In this document: in pieces, positions 8,418 to 17,686 of the stretch
Position numbering within the stretch: position 1 is the stretch's first letter
How the letters are laid out: each line of letters begins with the position of its first letter
Source: Thalassospira sp. HF15
Lineage (GTDB): Bacteria; Pseudomonadota; Alphaproteobacteria; Rhodospirillales; Thalassospiraceae
Assembly (NCBI RefSeq): GCF_011806525.1
Contig: NZ_JAAVKI010000004.1
Span: forward strand, 62,001 to 126,000
Direction of reading: 5' to 3'
DNA length: 64,000 bases
The notes under the pieces: generated by a model
What the model was told of the DNA's origin: nothing
What the model saw: only the letters and a program-made list of their open reading frames with translations
The model's database searches: none
Translations under genes and position numbers: made by a program

Positions 8418-10490
8418 ATGTCCGACCAACTCAAGACACTGTTGCGTCGCGGACTGACAGCGCATGAGGGCAATCGCCCCGAAGAAGCCGAAAAAATCTA
8501 TCGCGCGGCGCTCGACATTTCACCGGGAAATGCCGAGGTGGAGCATCTTCTGGCCACCCTTCTGACTGGCCTTGGCCGCAATGGCGAGGCACTTGATCTT
8601 TTTGAAAGCTGCCTTGGCAGTTTTGCCGCCAACCCGGCGGTCCGATGCAACTACGCCATTGCCCTGGAAAGTTCCGGTCAGATCGACAAGGCGATTGACC
8701 AGTTCAAGCAGGCGCTGAGCTATCACGGCGACTTCCCCACCGCCCTATATCATCTTGCACGGCTTGAAATTCCGCGCGGACATTTGGGGCAGGCAATGGA
8801 CCTTTTGGGGCGGTTGCTGGGCCTGAAACCCAATCATTATGAGGGATTGCTACTTTTCGGGCAGACTTTGCATGATCTGGGGCAGGAAGAAGCCGCTCTT
8901 AAATCCCTTGAACATGCTGCCGAGGCTGCGGGGATTTCCCCGGAACTGATTTGTCGGGTCGGGGCCGCATTCATTCGGCTTGGCTATCCGAAGCCTGCAC
9001 AGGATCTGTATCAACGAGCACTTAGCATTGATGCGAAATATGTTCCGGGCCTGCGCGGACTGGGACAGTCGCTTGCCCATCAGGGGCAATATGCCAAGGC
9101 GATTGCGCTTTTGAAAACGGCGCGCCGCCTGACCAAGGACACCGTTGAGATTGATCTGGTTCTGGCCGACATCACGCTGCGCTGTGGCGACCTTGATAAC
9201 ACAATCAAGACACTTGATGCCCTGATTGAGACATCACCGGATAATGCCACAGCCGATGCGCTTTTAATCCGGGCACGAGCAAAGCTTGGCAGCATCGATG
9301 GTGCCGCGCATGCCAAAGCAGCCAAGGAATGGGCCAAGCATCACATGCCGATTGCCGCCCTGCCCACCTTTGCCAACAGTCGCCAGTCCGACAAGCGGTT
9401 GCGTATCGGTTGGATGTCACCGTTTTTCAGCGAGCATCCATCCTTCGGGCTTTTGAGCGCGCTGGCACGCCATCTGAACCGTCACGAGATCGAACTGTTC
9501 CTTTATTCCGCCACCCCGCGCCCCGATGACGTCACAAGGTCATGGCAAGTCATGGCAGATGGCTGGCGCGAGGTGTGCGGGCAGGATCCGATGCAGATTG
9601 CCGATCGCATCCGCAAGGACAAGGTCGACATCCTGATTGATGTCTGCGGCATTCATCCGACCCAACCGATTGAGGTCTTTGCGCTTAAAGCCGCCCCGGT
9701 GCAGGCGACATTATCTGCGATTACCACAGGCATGGCGGAAATGGATTACATTGTCGGGCACAAGGATGTGTTTGGCGGGAGCCTTTCGGATAACAAGATG
9801 TTTTCAGAACGTCCCTATCCGCTGGCCCTTGGCCCCTACCTTCCGGCTGAACTTGATGATGCCTTGCCTGTCGCCCCGCTGCCCGCTGCCGTGGGCGAGG
9901 AAATCATCCGGTTTGGCTGCATCGACCGGTTGGCAAATATCAGCAATGAAACACTGAACTGCTTTGCGCGGATTTTGAACAAGATCGGCAACAGCCGTAT
10001 CGTCATTCAGGATGACGTGCTTGAAGATTCCTATGCCGCCAAGACGTTTCTGGACCGTGCCCGACAGGCCGGGATCAAGCGAGACCGGCTTGATCTGGCG
10101 GGCAAGGTAAAACCGGCAGATCGCGCAGCCCTGTATGCCCAGATTGATATCGGGTTGGCACCGTTTCCCGCGATCAGTCTTGAGAACTATTACGAGATGC
10201 TTTGGTTTGGCATTCCGTTCGTATCGCTGGCCGATGACCGGCCGGGATCACGGCTTGGCCTTGCGGTGCTGGGCGATATCGGGCTTGGCGCGCTTTGTGC
10301 CGAGACCGAAAAGGGATATGTCGATAAATGCATCATGCTGGCATCCGACCTTAAGGCGCTGGCCAGCATTCGCGAAAACATGCGTGAGCGCATCCGGGGC
10401 AGTCGTGCCTTCCACGCCCCTGCCGTGGCAGCCGAGTTCGAGGAAGCCTGTCGCGAGATGTGGCAGAATTGGTGCCTTGGCAACCCGTAA
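8418..10490 (+). CDS. TPR protein with GT41 (OGT/SPINDLY-like) glycosyltransferase domain
   Basis: 690 residues. Residues 1 to about 310 are some eight tetratricopeptide repeats (for example NPAVRCNYAIALESSGQIDKA). From residue 335 a GT-B fold resembling O-GlcNAc transferase begins (RIGWMSPFFSEHPSFGLLSA), keeping the His of the family HPTSH region. The C-terminal donor half is diverged: where bacterial and animal OGTs have a Gly-Thr-Thr nucleotide-sugar loop, this has PFPAISLENYYEMLWFG, and the catalytic Lys region reads FGCIDRLANIS. It may use an unusual donor; Caulobacter FlmG, which glycosylates flagellin, has the same TPR plus GT-B design. Start ATG 8418 or GTG 8400; GGTGGAG at 8399-8405 could serve either. 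Confidence 0.8.
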   Translation: MSDQLKTLLRRGLTAHEGNRPEEAEKIYRAALDISPGNAEVEHLLATLLTGLGRNGEALDLFESCLGSFAANPAVRCNYAIALESSGQIDKAIDQFKQALSYHGDFPTALYHLARLEIPRGHLGQAMDLLGRLLGLKPNHYEGLLLFGQTLHDLGQEEAALKSLEHAAEAAGISPELICRVGAAFIRLGYPKPAQDLYQRALSIDAKYVPGLRGLGQSLAHQGQYAKAIALLKTARRLTKDTVEIDLVLADITLRCGDLDNTIKTLDALIETSPDNATADALLIRARAKLGSIDGAAHAKAAKEWAKHHMPIAALPTFANSRQSDKRLRIGWMSPFFSEHPSFGLLSALARHLNRHEIELFLYSATPRPDDVTRSWQVMADGWREVCGQDPMQIADRIRKDKVDILIDVCGIHPTQPIEVFALKAAPVQATLSAITTGMAEMDYIVGHKDVFGGSLSDNKMFSERPYPLALGPYLPAELDDALPVAPLPAAVGEEIIRFGCIDRLANISNETLNCFARILNKIGNSRIVIQDDVLEDSYAAKTFLDRARQAGIKRDRLDLAGKVKPADRAALYAQIDIGLAPFPAISLENYYEMLWFGIPFVSLADDRPGSRLGLAVLGDIGLGALCAETEKGYVDKCIMLASDLKALASIRENMRERIRGSRAFHAPAVAAEFEEACREMWQNWCLGNP

Positions 10491-10511
10491 CTGCCAAAGC
10501 AGGCAGGATGC

Positions 10512-11147
10512 TTATCGCATGTTGCTCAGAATGTGATCGACCGCCGCAGCCAAATCATCTGCAATGAAATCGGCTTCTTGGGCTTCGGGCAGGATGGCCT
10601 CCTTGGCGCCATGGCCGGTTCTGACCATGATGGCCTTTGTACCCGCCGCATGTCCGGCACGGATATCATTGATGCGATCCCCAATCAGGACACTGTCTGA
10701 AAGACTGATGGCAAACTCTTCGCTTGCCGCCAGAAGCATACCGGAATCGGGTTTGCGGCAGGTACTTTCGCGGCGATATTCGCCCTGCCCGTCTGGGTGA
10801 TACGGGGAATAATAGATGCCCTGTACCGATGCCTTGTGATCAGAGAGCATAGCAACCAATGCCTTGTGGATTTCAAGCAATTGGTCTTCGGTGAGATAGC
10901 CGCGCGCCACACCGGACTGGTTGGTAACGACAATGACCGGGACGCCCGCATCATTCAGGCGTTTAATCGCCTCGCATGTACCAGCGATCAGTTTGAGATC
11001 GGCAACGTCCGAGAGGTAATGGACTTCCTCGTTGATCACCCCGTCCCGATCCAGAAACACAGCCGGAAGCGGATTGCGCTGGTCGCGAAAACGCGGGGCC
11101 GGATCAATCAGGTGACGTTTGACAGTGTCGTGGATGGAGCCGGTCAT
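10512..11147 (-). CDS. GmhB-like HAD-IIIA phosphatase (heptose 1,7-bisphosphatase family)
   Basis: 211 residues. The HAD nucleophile motif FLDRDGVINE, motif II VVTNQSG, Lys in CRKPDSGM and motif IV LIGDRINDIRAG are all present, matching D-glycero-D-manno-heptose 1,7-bisphosphate 7-phosphatase of LPS-core heptose synthesis. The zinc site of E. coli GmhB (a Cys and His, then CDC) is reduced: the region reads YSPYHP and STCRKP, leaving one His and one Cys. It may be a zinc-free member or act on a related sugar phosphate. The ATG at 11147 has AAAGG upstream; the frame extends to 11297 without a ribosome site. Converges with the TPR glycosyltransferase. Confidence 0.8.
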   Translation of the reverse strand: MTGSIHDTVKRHLIDPAPRFRDQRNPLPAVFLDRDGVINEEVHYLSDVADLKLIAGTCEAIKRLNDAGVPVIVVTNQSGVARGYLTEDQLLEIHKALVAMLSDHKASVQGIYYSPYHPDGQGEYRRESTCRKPDSGMLLAASEEFAISLSDSVLIGDRINDIRAGHAAGTKAIMVRTGHGAKEAILPEAQEADFIADDLAAAVDHILSNMR

Positions 11148-11350
11148 GTCTGGCCTTTTGGTGCTCAAATCTGGCCAACAATGGCGCAAAGGCCAGTGCA
11201 AAAGCAAGTCTTCACAAGCCACAGACGGCTTTTGCGCAGCGCGAAAGAAATTGGTATTACCATTATTCGCTTGCAGAGCAACCGGAAGACGTGACAATTT
11301 CTGTCCAAGTCACGTCCCACGACAATAAGATCTTCAAGGAATAACGTTCT

Positions 11351-12226
11351 ATGTTTGCCGATATTTTTGCGATTCTGGCCCCGGTTTTTATCACCACCGG
11401 ACTGGGATACTTCTGGGCCCGTGCAGGCAAGCATTTTGACACCAACCTTGTCACATCCATTGTCACCTATTTCGCGACCCCCTGCCTGACCTTTGCGGCC
11501 CTTGCGACCGTGGAGCTTGGCGGGGATACGCTGGTTCTGATGGGGACAGCGGCGCTAGCCGCCAACGTGATCTTCGCCCTTATCGGCTGGCCGATCCTGA
11601 AGGTCTTTAGCCTGTCGCCACGCACCTATCTGCAATCGCTGACCTGGCCGAATGTCGGCAATGTCGGCTTGCCGCTGTGTCTGCTGGCCTATGGGCAGGA
11701 CGGGCTTGCACTTTCGGTGGCGTTTTTTGCCGCCTATGTCGTCATTCAGTTGACCATCGGTGTTGCGTTCGTATCGGGCAGCTTTTCGATCAAGTCGCTG
11801 GCCAAGATGCCAATCATTCCGGCAACCCTGATCGCCACGGGCTTTCTTGCGACCGAAACCCCGGTGCCTGAGTGGCTTTACAACACCACCAACCTGATCG
11901 GGCAGCTGACCATTCCATTGATGCTGTTTACATTGGGTGTATCACTGGCAAAACTGCGCCCGGTCAGCCTTGCGCGCAGTACGGCATTAAGTGTGCTGCG
12001 TCTTGGCATGGGTTTCGGGGTTGGTTTGGGCCTGTCGGAGGTGATGGGCCTGACCGGCATGGAACGCGGCGTGGTCATCCTGCAATGTTCGATGCCGGTT
12101 GCCGTGTTCTGTTACCTGTTCGCACAGCTTTATAACCGCGAGCCGGAAGAAGTTGCCGGCGTTGTGATCAGTTCAAGCTTCCTTGCCGCCATCGCCCTGC
12201 CCGCACTGCTTTGGTACGTGCTTTAG
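11351..12226 (+). CDS. AEC-family (auxin efflux carrier-like) transporter
   Basis: 291 residues and about ten hydrophobic segments arranged as two five-helix repeats. The opening FADIFAILAPVFITTGLGYFW and the SIVTYFATPCLTFAAL and WPNVGNVGLPLC segments are typical of AEC carriers, which in bacteria move small organic anions such as malate or malonate, or are of unknown substrate. AAGGAATAA stands before the ATG at 11351. Single gene, divergent from the gmhB-like gene; substrate cannot be told. Confidence 0.88.
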   Translation: MFADIFAILAPVFITTGLGYFWARAGKHFDTNLVTSIVTYFATPCLTFAALATVELGGDTLVLMGTAALAANVIFALIGWPILKVFSLSPRTYLQSLTWPNVGNVGLPLCLLAYGQDGLALSVAFFAAYVVIQLTIGVAFVSGSFSIKSLAKMPIIPATLIATGFLATETPVPEWLYNTTNLIGQLTIPLMLFTLGVSLAKLRPVSLARSTALSVLRLGMGFGVGLGLSEVMGLTGMERGVVILQCSMPVAVFCYLFAQLYNREPEEVAGVVISSSFLAAIALPALLWYVL

Positions 12227-12248
12227 GCCGAACACACCGGGCAACTGG

Positions 12249-12599
12249 CTACTCGACGATCAGGCGGTATTCCCCGCCGGTGCCATCATCCTTGTCGGCA
12301 TAAAAGCCGATTGCACATTCAAACCGGCCTTTTTCAAGGTTTGGGTCGCCATATTCGGCCGCCTGCTTCATCACATGATCGCGACAGGCAGCAAGGTCAT
12401 CATAGGTGGCCTCGGAAATCTTGACCCGGGCCGGTTGGCTGACATCAGGGACATAAACCGCCGTGACATGTTCCCAGGGTGCGGCATCATCAGGCCAGAA
12501 AAGATCAGCAATATGACGGTGCGGATTGCCGAAACTGACCACGGCCAGGATGGTAATCCCGGCAGCCAAAAGCGCACGGCGCAGCATTCTTGTATTCAT
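12249..12599 (-). CDS. Small exported or membrane-anchored hypothetical protein
   Basis: 116 residues. An N-terminal basic-hydrophobic stretch (MNTRMLRRALLAAGITILAV) looks like a signal peptide or anchor. The mature part has two cysteines about 22 residues apart (LAACRDHV and RFECAIGF), which could form a disulfide in the periplasm. No family recognised. It begins 9 bp after the DinB-like gene ends, so the two are probably one transcript. Confidence 0.6.
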   Translation of the reverse strand: MNTRMLRRALLAAGITILAVVSFGNPHRHIADLFWPDDAAPWEHVTAVYVPDVSQPARVKISEATYDDLAACRDHVMKQAAEYGDPNLEKGRFECAIGFYADKDDGTGGEYRLIVE

Positions 12600-12608
12600 T
12601 TATTCCCT

Positions 12609-13151
12609 TTATGCGCCTTTGCGACCAAGCGATGAGAAATCGATCCTTGGCATCGGCGCATCATAATCAAGATGATAGTCATCAAGTGGTGGCGAAGCCT
12701 GACTGGTGACGGCCAGAAGTGCATGCACCTGCCCGCGTTGATGGGTTTGATAGACAAACAGATGTGACAGAATATCGCCGACGGTTTCAAGCGTCTTGCT
12801 GTTGTCCTCGCGGGTCAATTCAATGCTGCGAATGGCATCTTTGTCATTGAGCTGCTCACAAAATGCCATCAGCCGCATATCTGCATCACGCTGGGCTGCT
12901 GCGAGCTTGCCGAGGGTTGCAGACGGCATTTCATCTGCAAGACAAGCCCGACCACGGCCACCATCAATCAGCGCATCGAGATAATACCAGTCATTGGTCA
13001 GGATATGATTCAGCGTTTCAAGAATGGAGGCGGAAAAAGGCGTTCGTTTGGTGTCGAGTTCCTGAATTGTCAGTCTCTCACAGACGCCATACAAACGATG
13101 ATTTGACCAGGCGTTGTTACGCGCCTGATGGAAAAACGATGTGCCCGGCAT
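12609..13151 (-). CDS. DinB-fold (DUF664/YfiT-like) metal-binding protein
   Basis: 180 residues, an all-helical four-helix bundle of the DinB family. The metal-binding histidine pattern is visible: a His in the second helix region (LNHILTNDWYYLD) and the closing LSHLFVYQTHQRGQVHALL, which supplies the HxxxHRGQ-type signature. Family members are putative thiol-dependent transferases or hydrolases; the substrate here is unknown. The opening FFHQARNNAWSNHRLY matches the family start, supporting the ATG at 13151. Leads a two-gene unit with the small exported protein. Confidence 0.85.
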   Translation of the reverse strand: MPGTSFFHQARNNAWSNHRLYGVCERLTIQELDTKRTPFSASILETLNHILTNDWYYLDALIDGGRGRACLADEMPSATLGKLAAAQRDADMRLMAFCEQLNDKDAIRSIELTREDNSKTLETVGDILSHLFVYQTHQRGQVHALLAVTSQASPPLDDYHLDYDAPMPRIDFSSLGRKGA

Positions 13152-13201
13152 ACCTCAAGTGTCCTAACTTTTAGCGTCCTGTCACATTCGTGTTGATGTT
13201 A

Positions 13202-13999
13202 TCAACCGGTCACAGGATGCGCATGATTTAGCGGACCGTTTCCTTTGCCATAGCCTGGTGCGGTTCGAATAGCTTCACGCACAAATTCGCGTGCACGGGC
13301 AACGGAATCACTCAATCCCATGCCCTGAGCCAGACCTGTTGCAATTGCACTTGCAAGCGAACAGCCCGTACCATGATTATTTTCAGACGGAATGCGTGTG
13401 CCTTCAAAGCCTTCGACATCACCGTCACGTCGCCACAAGATATCGACGATTTTGTCCCCGTCTGCGTGACCACCTTTTATCAGGACAGCCTCAGCACCGA
13501 GATCACCAATTTTGTGCGCTGCAGCAATCATATCACCTTCGCTGGTGATTTTCATACCTGATAGTACTTCGGCCTCGGGAATATTTGGTGTCAGGACGCT
13601 CGCAAGCGGAACCATGTGGGTGATCAGAGCCTCTACGGCGTCTTCCTGCAACAGGCGCGACCCGCTTTGCGATACCATCACGGGGTCTACAACAACCGGA
13701 ATACCTGCCGCCTTTGATTTGATAAATTCCGCCACCGCCGTGATTACGGGAACGGAATGCAGCATGCCGGTCTTCACCGCATCGGCACCGATATCATCAA
13801 TTGTGACGGTTGCCTGATGGACGATCATGTCCGGTTCAATGCCCAGAACATCGAAGACTCCGGTGGTATTTTGCACCGTCAAGGCAGTTATCGCAGTTGC
13901 AGCATAGCCGCCAAGAGCTGTCACTGATTTGATATCGGCCTGAATACCGGCCCCGCCGGAACAATCCGACCCGGCAATGATCAAGACACGACCCTTCAT
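13202..13999 (-). CDS. thiD: Hydroxymethylpyrimidine/phosphomethylpyrimidine kinase
   Basis: 265 residues of the ribokinase-like fold. Phosphorylates HMP to HMP-P and HMP-PP for thiamine synthesis. Signatures: IIAGSDCSGGAGIQADIK at the N-terminus, ALTVQNTTGV, VVDPVMVSQSG and the anion-hole motif HGTGCSLASAIA. The ATG at 13999 has AAGGAAGGAT directly upstream; the longer frame from 14059 would overlap glmM. Lies 49 bp after glmM, likely co-transcribed. The product joins that of ThiE, whose gene is at 46.4 kb. Confidence 0.95.
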   Translation of the reverse strand: MKGRVLIIAGSDCSGGAGIQADIKSVTALGGYAATAITALTVQNTTGVFDVLGIEPDMIVHQATVTIDDIGADAVKTGMLHSVPVITAVAEFIKSKAAGIPVVVDPVMVSQSGSRLLQEDAVEALITHMVPLASVLTPNIPEAEVLSGMKITSEGDMIAAAHKIGDLGAEAVLIKGGHADGDKIVDILWRRDGDVEGFEGTRIPSENNHGTGCSLASAIATGLAQGMGLSDSVARAREFVREAIRTAPGYGKGNGPLNHAHPVTG

Positions 14000-14048
14000 A
14001 CGATCCTTCCTTACCCTGCAAAAATCAGGTTCTACGCACGGTGTTTGA

Positions 14049-15398
14049 TTAACCGGCAACGGCCGTTATTTCGGCAACGATGCCATCAACAATCTGTTCG
14101 ACCTTAAGCGCGTCATCGCCTTCGGCCATGACACGGATCAGCGGTTCGGTGCCCGATTTACGGATCAGAACGCGACCATCACCGTTAAAGGCGCGCTCGG
14201 CCGAGGAAATGGCTTCAATCACACTGCTTTGTGCCAGCGGATCGGAACCCGCACTGTAGCGAACGTTTTTAAGGATCTGTGGCAGCGGTTCGAACACGCG
14301 GCTGAGTTCGGATACCGGGCCCTCGCGGCTGGCAAGAACGGCCAGCACCTGAAGCCCTGCCAGCAGACCATCGCCGGTTGATGCGAAGTCCGACAGCACG
14401 ATATGACCGGACTGTTCGCCACCGACATTGCAATCAAGAGCCCGCATCTGTTCAACCACATAGCGATCACCGACCTTGGTGCGGATCAGGCGTACATCGT
14501 TGCTTTCAAGATAACGTTCCAGGCCAAGGTTCGACATGACGGTCGCCACCAGCGCGTTGCCGCGCAATTGACCGGTGCGTTTCCAGTGGGTTGCGACAAG
14601 GCCCATCAACTGATCGCCGTCAATCAGATGACCTTTTTCATCGCACATCTGAACACGGTCGGCATCGCCATCAAGGGCAATGCCGACATCGGCCTTTTCG
14701 GCCAGAACACGGTCGCACATGGTCTTGGTATGGGTCGAACCACACTGGTCATTAATATTGAGACCATTCGGGCTGGTGCCGATTTCAATCACGTCCGCAC
14801 CGAGTTCACGCAAGACCATGGGTGCGACGGAATAACCGGCCCCATGGGCACAATCGAGAACGATGCGAAGACCTTCAAGCGTGACCGAGCCCGGAAGTGA
14901 TGATTTAACCGCCTCGATATATCGGCCCGGCGCATCATCAATGCGTTTGGCACGACCAAGGGCATTGGCCGGAACCAGCTTGCCAGACAGATCGCTTTCC
15001 ATCAGGGCTTCGAGTTCAAGCTCGACCTCGTCAGACAGCTTGAAGCCATCCGGGCCAAACAGCTTGATGCCATTATCCTGAAACGGATTGTGCGAGGCAG
15101 AGATCATCACACCGATGTCGGCACGCATCGATTTGGTCAGCATGGCAACAGCCGGGGTCGGCATCGGGCCAACCAGCATGACATCCATCCCCATCGAGGT
15201 AAAACCGGCCACTAGAGCGGGTTCAAGCATATAGCCGGAAAGACGGGTGTCCTTGCCAATCACGACCTTATGGCGGTGATCACCACGGGTGAAATAGTGG
15301 CCTGCGGCCATCCCGACTTTCAGGGCAACCTCGGCGGTCATCGGCGCCGTATTTGCGGTTCCGCGGATGCCATCGGTGCCAAAATATTTGCGGCTCAT
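14049..15398 (-). CDS. glmM: Phosphoglucosamine mutase
   Basis: 449 residues, standard length. Converts glucosamine-6-phosphate to glucosamine-1-phosphate on the way to UDP-GlcNAc for peptidoglycan and LPS. The N-terminus [14 protein letters not shown], active-site serine loop [19 protein letters not shown], metal loop DGDADRVQ and C-terminal phosphate loop [12 protein letters not shown] are complete. The ATG at 15398 is chosen from family alignment; its ribosome site is weak. In many alphaproteobacteria glmM directly follows ftsH-folP; here a 5-kb signalling module lies between. Confidence 0.97.
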   Translation of the reverse strand: MSRKYFGTDGIRGTANTAPMTAEVALKVGMAAGHYFTRGDHRHKVVIGKDTRLSGYMLEPALVAGFTSMGMDVMLVGPMPTPAVAMLTKSMRADIGVMISASHNPFQDNGIKLFGPDGFKLSDEVELELEALMESDLSGKLVPANALGRAKRIDDAPGRYIEAVKSSLPGSVTLEGLRIVLDCAHGAGYSVAPMVLRELGADVIEIGTSPNGLNINDQCGSTHTKTMCDRVLAEKADVGIALDGDADRVQMCDEKGHLIDGDQLMGLVATHWKRTGQLRGNALVATVMSNLGLERYLESNDVRLIRTKVGDRYVVEQMRALDCNVGGEQSGHIVLSDFASTGDGLLAGLQVLAVLASREGPVSELSRVFEPLPQILKNVRYSAGSDPLAQSSVIEAISSAERAFNGDGRVLIRKSGTEPLIRVMAEGDDALKVEQIVDGIVAEITAVAG

Positions 15399-15643
15399 AT
15401 TCTGTGTCTCTGCTTGCTTTGCAGGGCGCATTGCCCCGTCGATCAATTCTGATTGCCGGTTATATCAAAGTGGCGTCGCAATGCCACGGGCAATCGGCAT
15501 ATTTCGGCACCTATTCTAATGCCCAACTGCCGACCAATCCGTTAACAGACAAACAAGTCGAAATTCGGATAAAAGCCATGACCTTCGGGCAAAAACCGGC
15601 TATCACATGGCGCATGGTTTAGAGGATTGAACCCGAGGGAATT

Positions 15644-17686
15644 TTGCGCAACATCCGCTTGAATACAGCCTTGTTTGCGGTGTTGATCGTAATCGCATCC
15701 GGCATCTTGGCGGTCTATGGTCCGAAAACCGCCGCCCATGAGCTGCCACAAGCGCTTGTTATCCCGCCGGCAGGTCCAATCCAGACTGTTGATCTGAACC
15801 GTTATCTTAAACGGTTGATGACAGATCAGGCGTCTCAAAACCCGCGCGATATTGCACAAATCGACGAGTCTGATTTTGAACCCGTTCTTTATGCCCGCGG
15901 CTCGGGCTACACCGAACGGACCATTTGGTATCGGACCCCGATCAGGGTTGTCGATCAACCTGACCGCACGGGAAGCAGTGCGTTTATCGAGCTGGGTCAG
16001 GTTTACCTGAATGATATCCATGTCAGCATCCTGTCGCATGACGGTCTTCGGGTCATTTGGCAAGAGCGCGTGGGGGACAGGATTGCGACTGCCAAAAATG
16101 AAGTTCGAAGCCTGTCGCATGTCGCAGAGTGGCCCAAACTGGAAATCGGCCAATATTGGCTTGTCATCGGGGTTAACACCAACAGTGCACACGTGCTTGA
16201 AGCACAAATTCTGCCCGATACTGAACTTATCACGAAGTCCGGCACTGACAGCTTCATCAAGGGCGTATTCCTTGGGGTTCTGATTATTGCCTTCGGGCTG
16301 TATTTCACATTCGGGATCCTGTCAGGAGACAAGTCTGTCATCTGTTATGCTGGCTATGCCTTCGCGCTGTTTCTGATCTATTTCGGGATTACGGGATATG
16401 CCCAACTGATTTTCAAACCGGTTTGGCCACTGGCGTCAGACTTTATAACCGGATCGGGCACGGCACTGGCGCTTGGTTCAAGTGTGATGATGTGGACCTA
16501 TATCACCCGTCTTGACCAGACCAACCCCTGGATATTCCGGGTCATGGTCATCTATTCCGTTTTGGCGGTTGGCGGTTCTGTAACCGCCACGTCGGACTGG
16601 TACATCCTGTATGCCAAGCTGTTTTTCGGCCCCGAAATCCTCCTGCTGCTGGGCCTTCTGGTCAATCTGGTCTATCGCGGATACCGGCAAAAGCAGAACT
16701 GGCAAACGTTCTTTTTGATCATTGCCCTTGGCGTTCCGACCATCGGGGCCATGGCGCACCTGATGCTGTTGATCGGGTTGTTACCGGTCAACCGGTTTAC
16801 CACAAGCGTTTTCACCGCAGGGTCTGTCGTTCAGCTTGTCATGGTCGCCCTGGTGATGTCGTATCGAACCTATGGCCTGATCAACCGGCGCGTTGATGCA
16901 TTGGCATCAAGTCAGCGGGCCAATCAACTTGCCAGCGAGCAACGCACATTCATCACGATGCTTTCACATGAGTTTCGCACGCCGCTTGCCATCATTCAGC
17001 GTTCTGCCGAGATTCTCGGGTTATATCTCAAGAAGGAGCCCGAAGCCGTCCTGAACCGCCTGTCGACCATCCGGTCCAATGCAGGTCAGCTTTCAGGCCT
17101 TGTTGATGCGTTTTTGACCAAGGAAACACTTGATAGCGCAACATTCACGACCACGCGCGAGACCATTGCAATTGATGCATTTCTTGGCGAATTGATTGCA
17201 CGACGCCATCGTGAAGTTCCCGGCCAGAACATCAGCATGATCCATTGCGACGTTGCCGTTGTCGAAATTGACCGCATCCTGATGGAACGGGCGTTATTGA
17301 ACCTGATTGAAAATGCGCGAAAATATGCGCCAGGTGCAGCGGTTTGGATTTCGGCTGAACGTTCGGCCAACGGTTATGTCTATATCCGGGTGGTCGATGA
17401 AGGCCCCGGCATTGCTGCCGATGACCTGCAGAATGTTCTGAACGCCTTTTATCGTGGGCGGGATGCGACCAAGACCCAGGGTGTGGGATTGGGCCTGCAT
17501 CTGACCAACAGAATTATCGAAGCCCATGATGGATCGCTTTCGGTCAGCGTTGGCGAAGAAGGCGGCACGACCGTTCTGATCAAATTGCCCTATGACCGCG
17601 ACCTGACGGTTCTCAAGAACAATGAAAACCGTACAGCGTTTGCCCGCGGGTACCCCGCCCCCCCTAATGGCGGGGAACTGGCATGA
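15644..17686 (+). CDS. 7TM sensor histidine kinase (7TMR-DISM type), catalytically complete
   Basis: 680 residues. TTG start at 15644 with GAGGGA just upstream. Signal-anchor near residues 9-27, an extracytoplasmic beta-sandwich of about 180 residues (DISMED-like), seven hydrophobic segments (about 205-415), then HisKA with the phospho-acceptor His442 in MLSHEFRTPLAIIQ. The ATP domain is intact: N box NLIENARKY (Asn557), D box VDEGPGIA (Asp585, Gly587, Gly589) and G box GVGLGLHL. Its last 4 bp (ATGA) overlap the start of a paralogous kinase gene, and a response regulator gene faces the pair. Confidence 0.92.
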   Translation: MRNIRLNTALFAVLIVIASGILAVYGPKTAAHELPQALVIPPAGPIQTVDLNRYLKRLMTDQASQNPRDIAQIDESDFEPVLYARGSGYTERTIWYRTPIRVVDQPDRTGSSAFIELGQVYLNDIHVSILSHDGLRVIWQERVGDRIATAKNEVRSLSHVAEWPKLEIGQYWLVIGVNTNSAHVLEAQILPDTELITKSGTDSFIKGVFLGVLIIAFGLYFTFGILSGDKSVICYAGYAFALFLIYFGITGYAQLIFKPVWPLASDFITGSGTALALGSSVMMWTYITRLDQTNPWIFRVMVIYSVLAVGGSVTATSDWYILYAKLFFGPEILLLLGLLVNLVYRGYRQKQNWQTFFLIIALGVPTIGAMAHLMLLIGLLPVNRFTTSVFTAGSVVQLVMVALVMSYRTYGLINRRVDALASSQRANQLASEQRTFITMLSHEFRTPLAIIQRSAEILGLYLKKEPEAVLNRLSTIRSNAGQLSGLVDAFLTKETLDSATFTTTRETIAIDAFLGELIARRHREVPGQNISMIHCDVAVVEIDRILMERALLNLIENARKYAPGAAVWISAERSANGYVYIRVVDEGPGIAADDLQNVLNAFYRGRDATKTQGVGLGLHLTNRIIEAHDGSLSVSVGEEGGTTVLIKLPYDRDLTVLKNNENRTAFARGYPAPPNGGELA

